DNA of 64,000 nt, taken from assembly GCF_001613325.1 (NCBI RefSeq), contig NZ_BDCD01000018.1, positions 124,001 through 188,000 on the forward strand, in the 5' to 3' direction. The notes beneath the pieces were generated by a model, which was not told the origin of the DNA, searched no databases, and worked only from the letters and a program-made list of their open reading frames with translations. Of this stretch, positions 57,704 to 64,000 are shown in pieces; positions within the stretch are counted from its first letter, which is position 1; every line of letters starts with the position of its first letter. Both the position numbers and the translations under genes were made by a program. The DNA is from Nocardia yamanashiensis NBRC 100130. Lineage in GTDB: Bacteria; Actinomycetota; Actinomycetes; Mycobacteriales; Mycobacteriaceae.

Positions 57704-60700
57704 CTAGATGCTCAGCGCGGGGTCCGCGTCGAGCAGCGCGGCGAGTTCGGTCCAGCCGGTCGGGGACACGATGTCGAAATGCGTGTACGGCAGGCGGCGC
57801 ACGACGAGCCGGTCATGGTCGGCGACCCAGCCGGACAGCTGGGCTTCGGTGCGTTCCCGGCCCGCGCCGTCATTGCGGATGAGGGCGGTGTCGGCGGCGT
57901 ACAGCGCCATCCGGCCGGAATAGCGGGGCGGGGTCGACCGGGTGACCATGCCCAGCAGCTCGGTCGCGGCAGCGCGCAGCAGCGTCGCGAGTTCCGGTGC
58001 GTCCGGGTCTATTTCGGGTAGCAAGCGGTCGAGCGCGGCAGCATCGGACAATGCCCGGTGCGCCTGGCCGGTGAGGTTCGCGAGCGGATGGGAATCGATG
58101 AGCCCGGTGAAGGCGATGGACTCCCCGGCCGCTTCCAAGGCGGCGGCGAGCGCGTGCACGATATTGCCGCCCAGTGAGTAGCCGAGCAGGTGATACGGCC
58201 CGTGTGGCTGGATGCGGCGAACAGTGGCGAGGTAGTGCGCCGCCAGCTGATCGAGATCGTCCGCGCGAAAGTCCTTGTCGCTCAGCGACGGCAGCTGCAA
58301 TCCGATGAGCGGCCGGTCGGCGCGCAACAGTTGCGCGAGCGGGCCGAACTGCCATGCCGTGCCGCCGATCGGGTGGACGCAGAACAGCGGAGCGCCGGAA
58401 CCCTCGGCGCGCAGCGGCAGGACCTGGTCCAGGCGACGGCCGAAGAATCCGGAATCGGCTGCGGCACCGGCGATCCTGGACGCCAGCGCGCGGGGCGTCC
58501 GAGCCTCGAAAACGTCGTCCAGCACGACTTCCATTCCGGCGCGGCGCAATCGGCCGACCAGTCGAACGGCGGTGAGGGAATGTCCGCCCGCGGCGAAGAA
58601 GTCGTCATCGGGGCCGACCGAGAGCAACGACAGCACCGCCGCCATCGCCACAGCGATCGCGCCGGCCGGCTCCATCTCGCCGGTGCGAGCCGCCTGTCCA
58701 TCCGAGGCGAACAGGGATGAGGCCGATCCGTCCGCTGCGGCGGCGGATTCGTTCGGCATCGTCGAGTTGCCGAGCGCCGCTCCCGACCGGGCATGGTGCG
58801 GGCCGGGGACGGGCAATGCCTTGCGGTCGATCTTCTCGCTGGTGGTGCGGGGAATGTGATCGAGGATCAGGTAGGCGCTGGGAATCATGTACGCGGGGAG
58901 CAGTTCCCGGAGGGTCGCGTCCACCGCCGCAATGTCGAGTCGTGCGCCCGATGACGGGATCAGGTAGGCCACCAGCCGCTGATCGCCCGGCGTGTCCTCA
59001 CGCAGCAGCACCGCGGCCTGCGCGACGCCCGGGCAGGCCGGGAGCGCGGATTCGATATCGCCCAGTTCGATTCGCTGGCCACGCAGCTTCACCTGGCTGT
59101 CGGCGCGGCCGACGTATTCGAGTTCACCGTGCGCGCCGCGCTTCACCAGGTCGCCCGTGCGGTACATGCGAGTGCTGACACCGGACGGATCGGGGATGAA
59201 GGAGGCGGCCGTCACGCCGGGGGCTGACAGGTAGCCGCGCGCGAGTTGGGTTCCGGTCAAATACAGTTCGCCGATCGCGCCGGGCGGGACGGGGTGCAGC
59301 CGCTCGTCGAGTACGCGGACTTCGGAGCCCGCTGCCGGGAGACCGATCGGGACGGTGCGGGTGTCGGCGTCGTCGGTTTCGTGGCGGGTGATGCAGACGG
59401 CGGCCTCGGTGGGGCCGTACAGGTTGTTCACTCGTGCGCCGGTCAGTGCGCGCACGCGTTGCGCGGTGGCCGGGGGGAGCGCTTCGCCGCCGGTGATGAC
59501 GCAGCACAGGTCGGTACAAGCTGCCAGGTCGGCTTCCTCGGCGAGGACGGTGAGCATGGAGGTGGTCATCTGGACGGCTGTCACGCGTTCGTCGCGCATG
59601 AGTTTCGCCTGGTAGTAGGGGTCGCGGTGGCCGTCGGGGCGGGTGAGGACGATGCGGGCGCCCACGTGCAGCGGGAGGAAGAGTTCCAGCAGGGAGGCGT
59701 CGAAGGTGGGTGGGGTGCGGTAGAGGACGGTGTCGCCGGGGCCGAAACATTGTTCGTGCTGGAGCCATTCGAAGGTGGCGACGATGGCCTCGTGGGAGAC
59801 GATCACGCCCTTGGGGATGCCGGTGGACCCGGAGGTGAACAGGAGGTAGGCGGCGTTCGCCGGGTGCAGCGGGGCGAGGCGTTCCGCTGCGGTGATCGGG
59901 GCGTCGGCGCAGGCGCTCGTATCCAGGTCGGCGAGGGTTTCGAGGATCAGGGCGGGGCGCGCGGTTTCGAGGATCTTCTCGATGCGCTGCGCGGGCTGTT
60001 CGGGATCGATCGGCAGGTAGACGCCGCCCGCGCGGAGCACGGCGTGCGCGGCCACGACCGAGTCCACGGTGCGCGGCATGGCCACGGCCACAACCGATTC
60101 CGGTCCGATACGTTGTGCGATCAGCCAGCGCGCCAAGCGATTCACACGGGAATGGAACTCGCGGTAGTCGATGGTCGCGCCCTCGCAGGTGACAGCTGGG
60201 GCATCCAGGTCGAAGCCTTCGATCGTTCCCCAGACAGCCAAGGTGCCACCCTCGGTCGTTCGCGGCAATGAAGTGGCCTGAGCCCTCGAGATGCCTGAAT
60301 CACTCTGCGGTGCAGCGAGATAGCTCGCGACGTTGGACGCGGACTCGGTCGCCAGATCGGTGAGCACCTTGCCCAGCTGCTCCGCCAGTCGCGCTGCCGC
60401 TTCGTCCGGCACCGCCGCCGGATCGTGATGAAGCATGAGCTCGAACCGCTCGCCCGGCCGCGCGGTCACCGTCACCGGGAAATGGGTGAGGCTGTGCACC
60501 GCGACGTCGGCGACCCGCAGTTCATGGCTGTCCGGCTGGCGCAGTGCGGATTTCGGGAAGTTCTCGAAGACGACGAGTGAGTCGAACAGGCTGCCCAACC
60601 CGACAGTGCGTTCGATGGTGGCCAGGCCGAGATGGGCGCGGGCCTGTAGTTCGAAGGTCTCCTGCTGGAACGCCGTCAACTGCTCCAGCAGTGAACGGGC

Positions 60701-63700
60701 GGGATCCAGGCGCAGCCGGACCGGGATCGTATTGCTGAACAGGCCCACCATGTTCTCGACATCCGGCAGGTCGGCGGGGCGGCCGGAGACGACCGCGCCG
60801 AACACCACGTCGGTGCGGCCCAGCTGAGCGGCGATCGTGAGCGCCCAGGCGCCCTGAACGAGGGTGTTCATGGTCAGGCCGTGACGGCGGGCGGCGGCTT
60901 CCAGATCACCGGTCATGGTGTCCGGCAGCGGAATTCGCTGACCTACAGACGTCGATCGGCCACCGAGCGTGCCGAGTAGCGATCCGGCGGGCAGTCCGGA
61001 CAGGTACTGCTGCCATCGGTTGAGCGTGGCGGTGACGTCGCGGGCGGCGAGCCAGGCGAGGTAATCGCCGTAGTACGCCGGATTCGTCAGCGTCGCACCG
61101 TGATACAGCGCGAGCAGTTCGCGCATGACGATCGGGATGGACCAACCGTCCGAGAGCAGATGGTGGGCGGTGAGGACGAATCGCTGCGAGGTGTCGGTCA
61201 ATCGGATCAGCAAGCCGCGCAGGAGTGGCGGCTCGGCGATATCGAAGGGTTCGGCGCCCGCCCGTTCTTCCAGCTGCTGCGCCTCGGCAAGGCGCGCCGA
61301 CTCCGCGCGATCCCGCAGATCCACCGCACGCCAAGCCGATCGCGGCGTCCGCGGCACGACCTGAACCGGGTCGTCGAATTCCTCGTACCGGAAGGCCGCG
61401 CCGAGATTCGGGTACCGCTCCAGCACGGCCGCGAAGGCCGCGCCCAGCCGCTCCGGGTCCACCGGACCGGCCAGGTCGAATCGCGCTGTCAGCGTGTAGA
61501 TGTCGTCCGCACCGTCCCGCAGCGCGTGGAAGAGCAGCCCTTCCTGCAATGGAGACAACGGCAGCACATCGGCGATCGGCCCGTACCGCGCCGTCAGCAT
61601 CGCCAAATCCCGCGACGGCAGCGAAAACCGCACCGCCGCTGTGTTCGAGGCCGGTTCGTCCAGAGGCTGCGCGGCGGCAGCCACCACCGTCAACGCCGCC
61701 CTGGTCAGCAATTGCTGCGGGGTCAACGCGAAACCGCGCTCCCGCAATCGGCTACCGACGGTGATCGCGGTGATGCTGTCGCCGCCCACACCGAAGAAGT
61801 CGTCGTCCACGCTGACGGCGTCATGTCCGAGCACTGACCCGATCACCGCGCAGAGCGCGTGCTCGGCCGGGGTCCCGGGTGCGCGGCCGCCCGCATCCGC
61901 CGCCGGATCGGGCAGTGCCGCACGGTCCAGCTTGCCGTTCACGGTGTGCGGCAGGGCATCCAGCACGACGATCCGCGCCGGCACCAGGTGATCGGGCACC
62001 AGCTCGGCCAGCGCACCGCGCAGTTCCGCGGAATACGCTGCGTCACCGGTCTTGCCATCGGAATCCGCGCGCACGACGTACCCGATCAACGTCGGCCGCC
62101 CGGAAATCTCGCGAACATCCGCCGCCGCACTCCGGACTCGCGGCAGCCCGCCGAGCGCGGCTTCCACTTCACCGAGTTCGACGCGATGCCCGCGGATCTT
62201 CACCTGCGCGTCGACCCGCCCCGCGTATTCGTAGCCGTGCCCGGGCGCCCAGCGCGCCCGGTCGCCGGTCCGGTACATCCGCGCACCGGGCGGCCCGAAC
62301 GGATCGGGCACGAACCGCTCGGCCGTCACACCCGGCCGCCCGAGATACCCGCGCGCCAACTGCGGGCCCGCCAGGTACAGCTCGCCCACCCGATCATCGG
62401 CAACCACCTGTAACCCACTGTCCAGCAGGTAAACCCGGGTACCGGGCAGTGGATACCCGATCCGCGGCCGCTCCCCCGCGACCACCGCGCCGACGGCATC
62501 GACGGTCGATTCGGTCGGCCCGTACAGGTTGACCGCGCTGATCCTCGCGTCCTGAATCCGACGCCAGAGTTCGGGCGAGCAGGCGTCGCCACCGAGCGCC
62601 AGCAACCGCAGCCCGACTCGCTCGAGCCCGTGGTCCAGCAATGCGGCGGCCAGCACCGGAGTGCCGTCCGCGACATCGATCCCGTCCCGCTCGAACGCCT
62701 CGACCAGTCGCGACGGATCGCGCCGGATATCGCTGTCGTACACGTGAACTCGATGGCCGTCCAGCATCCACAGCAGCGGATCCAACGCGGCATCGAACGC
62801 GAACGACGTGGTGTGCGCGACCCGCAGCGGCCGGTCGATACCCGCCGCCGTCGCCGCGTACATGCCGGATCGATGGGCGTCCAGCAGATGAGCCAGCGCA
62901 CCGTGCTCCACGAGCACGCCCTTCGGCTGCCCGGTCGAGCCGGAGGTGTAGATCAGGTATGCGCTCTGCCTCGCAAAGAGTGCGGCGTCCCGTACCGGAC
63001 CGCCGTCCGATTCACCGATCCCGGCCGTGATCGCTTGGCGCTCAGCATCTTCCACGTCAATGGCCAGGTCCTCGAACTCGGCCGTCATTTCGGATGAGGC
63101 CAGCACGATCACCGGCTCGGCGTCATCGACCATGGCCCGCAATCGCGCCACCGGATGTTCCGGGTCCAGCGGCAGCGCCACTCCCCCTGCGCGCCATACC
63201 GCGAACAAGGCCGTCACGAACCGAGCCCCGCGCGGCAACGCGATGCCCACCCGCGCCTCCGGTCCGACGCCCCGCTCCCGCAGGAAACCAGCCAGCCGGT
63301 CCACCTGTCCGGCGAGCGTCTCAACCGACCATTCACCTTCGTCGTCGGCCAAGACGATTGCGTCCGGACGCTCCGCCACCAGTCGCGCGAACGCATCGGG
63401 GACCGACTCGATGCGCCCGGAATCATCAGATTCCACACCGGGATCCACCGGGCCGGACAGCTGCGCACGAACGCGCAGAAGTTCTTCTTGCTCGCGCGGG
63501 TCGAGCAGGCGCAGGGCACCGACCTGGGGTTTGTGAATGCCGGTGAAGGCGTGAACGACTCGGGTCAAGCCGGTGATGCGGGCCTGCACGGCAGCGAGGG
63601 TGTTGCTGCGGGCGTCGGATTCGAAGCCCAGGAGCAAGGTGCCGTCGGGGAGGGGCGTGACCGTGAGGCCGAGGTCTTCGGGTGGGCCGCCAGCCACATT

Positions 63701-64000
63701 GCGCAGCACGCCGCGGGAGCCGTCGAAGTCGAGGGCGAAGTCGAAGACCTTGAGGTTGATGCCGATACCGTGCAGGAGCTCGCCGGCGCCCTGGCCGTGG
63801 AAGTCGCGGGCCAGGTCGTCGCCGCTGTAGCGCTGGTGGGTGCGGATATCGCGGAGGGTTTCGGCGACGCGCGGCGCGAGATCGGCCAGGCGGTCGCCGG
63901 GGTGGACGGGCAGGCGCAGCGGGAGGACGTTGACGGCCATGGCGGGGGTGGTGAGGGCGGCGCGGCCGACGCGGCCCATGAGGAGCATGGAGATGACGAG
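57704..64000 (-). CDS. Catecholate siderophore NRPS, C-A-T-C-A-T-TE (DhbF/EntF-type), 5' end outside window
   Basis: Open to the right edge; at least 2098 residues. Numbering from ATG 63988: end of a starter-type condensation domain (to about 170, MGRVGRAALTTPAMAVNVLP, as in EntF); A1 (about 205-610, YTSGSTGQPKG near 348, LYGPTEST near 487); T1 (GVGGDSIT near 736); second C domain (PLSPLQEGLLF near 813, HHLLSDGW near 941); A2 (TSGSTGIPKG near 1384, LYGPTEAAV); T2 (AAGGHSLT near 1801); thioesterase (GYSLGG near 1936, THFD near its end). Aligned by eye to GrsA, A1 has pocket DADDLLLVD(K), acidic and fit for a basic amino acid; A2 has DALQIGLVC(K), near glycine-type codes. It probably links 2,3-DHB to a dipeptide and releases or oligomerises it. 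Confidence 0.93.
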   Translation of the reverse strand, partial: LVISMLLMGRVGRAALTTPAMAVNVLPLRLPVHPGDRLADLAPRVAETLRDIRTHQRYSGDDLARDFHGQGAGELLHGIGINLKVFDFALDFDGSRGVLRNVAGGPPEDLGLTVTPLPDGTLLLGFESDARSNTLAAVQARITGLTRVVHAFTGIHKPQVGALRLLDPREQEELLRVRAQLSGPVDPGVESDDSGRIESVPDAFARLVAERPDAIVLADDEGEWSVETLAGQVDRLAGFLRERGVGPEARVGIALPRGARFVTALFAVWRAGGVALPLDPEHPVARLRAMVDDAEPVIVLASSEMTAEFEDLAIDVEDAERQAITAGIGESDGGPVRDAALFARQSAYLIYTSGSTGQPKGVLVEHGALAHLLDAHRSGMYAATAAGIDRPLRVAHTTSFAFDAALDPLLWMLDGHRVHVYDSDIRRDPSRLVEAFERDGIDVADGTPVLAAALLDHGLERVGLRLLALGGDACSPELWRRIQDARISAVNLYGPTESTVDAVGAVVAGERPRIGYPLPGTRVYLLDSGLQVVADDRVGELYLAGPQLARGYLGRPGVTAERFVPDPFGPPGARMYRTGDRARWAPGHGYEYAGRVDAQVKIRGHRVELGEVEAALGGLPRVRSAAADVREISGRPTLIGYVVRADSDGKTGDAAYSAELRGALAELVPDHLVPARIVVLDALPHTVNGKLDRAALPDPAADAGGRAPGTPAEHALCAVIGSVLGHDAVSVDDDFFGVGGDSITAITVGSRLRERGFALTPQQLLTRAALTVVAAAAQPLDEPASNTAAVRFSLPSRDLAMLTARYGPIADVLPLSPLQEGLLFHALRDGADDIYTLTARFDLAGPVDPERLGAAFAAVLERYPNLGAAFRYEEFDDPVQVVPRTPRSAWRAVDLRDRAESARLAEAQQLEERAGAEPFDIAEPPLLRGLLIRLTDTSQRFVLTAHHLLSDGWSIPIVMRELLALYHGATLTNPAYYGDYLAWLAARDVTATLNRWQQYLSGLPAGSLLGTLGGRSTSVGQRIPLPDTMTGDLEAAARRHGLTMNTLVQGAWALTIAAQLGRTDVVFGAVVSGRPADLPDVENMVGLFSNTIPVRLRLDPARSLLEQLTAFQQETFELQARAHLGLATIERTVGLGSLFDSLVVFENFPKSALRQPDSHELRVADVAVHSLTHFPVTVTARPGERFELMLHHDPAAVPDEAAARLAEQLGKVLTDLATESASNVASYLAAPQSDSGISRAQATSLPRTTEGGTLAVWGTIEGFDLDAPAVTCEGATIDYREFHSRVNRLARWLIAQRIGPESVVAVAMPRTVDSVVAAHAVLRAGGVYLPIDPEQPAQRIEKILETARPALILETLADLDTSACADAPITAAERLAPLHPANAAYLLFTSGSTGIPKGVIVSHEAIVATFEWLQHEQCFGPGDTVLYRTPPTFDASLLELFLPLHVGARIVLTRPDGHRDPYYQAKLMRDERVTAVQMTTSMLTVLAEEADLAACTDLCCVITGGEALPPATAQRVRALTGARVNNLYGPTEAAVCITRHETDDADTRTVPIGLPAAGSEVRVLDERLHPVPPGAIGELYLTGTQLARGYLSAPGVTAASFIPDPSGVSTRMYRTGDLVKRGAHGELEYVGRADSQVKLRGQRIELGDIESALPACPGVAQAAVLLREDTPGDQRLVAYLIPSSGARLDIAAVDATLRELLPAYMIPSAYLILDHIPRTTSEKIDRKALPVPGPHHARSGAALGNSTMPNESAAAADGSASSLFASDGQAARTGEMEPAGAIAVAMAAVLSLLSVGPDDDFFAAGGHSLTAVRLVGRLRRAGMEVVLDDVFEARTPRALASRIAGAAADSGFFGRRLDQVLPLRAEGSGAPLFCVHPIGGTAWQFGPLAQLLRADRPLIGLQLPSLSDKDFRADDLDQLAAHYLATVRRIQPHGPYHLLGYSLGGNIVHALAAALEAAGESIAFTGLIDSHPLANLTGQAHRALSDAAALDRLLPEIDPDAPELATLLRAAATELLGMVTRSTPPRYSGRMALYAADTALIRNDGAGRERTEAQLSGWVADHDRLVVRRLPYTHFDIVSPTGWTELAALLDADPALSI

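Overview
The window is high-GC actinobacterial DNA with no transposase, integrase, phage or CRISPR signature. The smpB / ftsX / ftsE / small membrane gene / mscS-type / prfB block, an actinobacterial-type tmRNA tag (ADSNQRDYALAA), a FadE24-FadE23-like acyl-CoA dehydrogenase pair near hisN, and an IdeR-type iron box all point to a mycolic-acid-containing actinomycete, most probably Nocardia or a close relative. The genus is an inference from content and order.

Layout. (1) 1-9420: the 5' part of a prolyl oligopeptidase, a truncated DUF4132 remnant, and a probable catabolic island (KstD-like flavoprotein, VOC protein, VC0807-type membrane protein, MFS transporter, TetR regulator, DUF3237 protein) followed by an apolipoprotein N-acyltransferase-like gene. 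Two near-identical 16-bp palindromes link the TetR gene and the DUF3237 gene. A gene-free stretch with a 46-bp tandem repeat comes next. (2) 9420-15903: a small operon of unknown envelope proteins, one strikingly tryptophan-rich, then a secreted glycine-zipper-like protein, a Ddn-type protein, a DUF899 protein, an ABC-F ATPase, a glycerophosphodiesterase and a DUF5302 protein. (3) 15921-23767: housekeeping core with tmRNA, smpB, an SMR exporter under a guanidine-III riboswitch, tRNA-Glu, recQ, ftsX, ftsE, a 55-residue membrane protein, a MscS channel and prfB. (4) 23877-32106: an MmyB-like regulator divergent from an FMN reductase, hisN, a 31-residue peptide gene, a GT39-like membrane protein, and fadE24-fadE23 behind a doubled 18-bp palindrome. 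A decayed stretch with a DUF4145 remnant follows. (5) 32210-49825: assorted metabolic genes. These include a divergent PucR / acyl-CoA ligase / hydrolase / nitronate monooxygenase cluster, a molybdopterin oxidoreductase, SDRs, a LuxR regulator, a 22-residue peptide gene, two tandem FadD-type ligases, and a His/Met-rich membrane protein next to a PepSY protein. (6) 49832-64000: a catecholate siderophore locus.

In the siderophore locus, EntC, EntB and EntA homologues make 2,3-dihydroxybenzoate and EntE activates it. It is probably loaded onto a free-standing aryl carrier protein, because EntB lacks its usual carrier domain. A DhbF/EntF-type NRPS (C-A-T-C-A-T-TE, cut by the right edge) would then extend and release it. 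An EntS-like exporter, a FepB-like lipoprotein and a siderophore-interacting reductase handle export, uptake and iron release. One IdeR-type box lies between entA and entE and probably controls both.

All calls come from reading the sequence and recalled family knowledge. No database search was run, and start codons are judged by eye.
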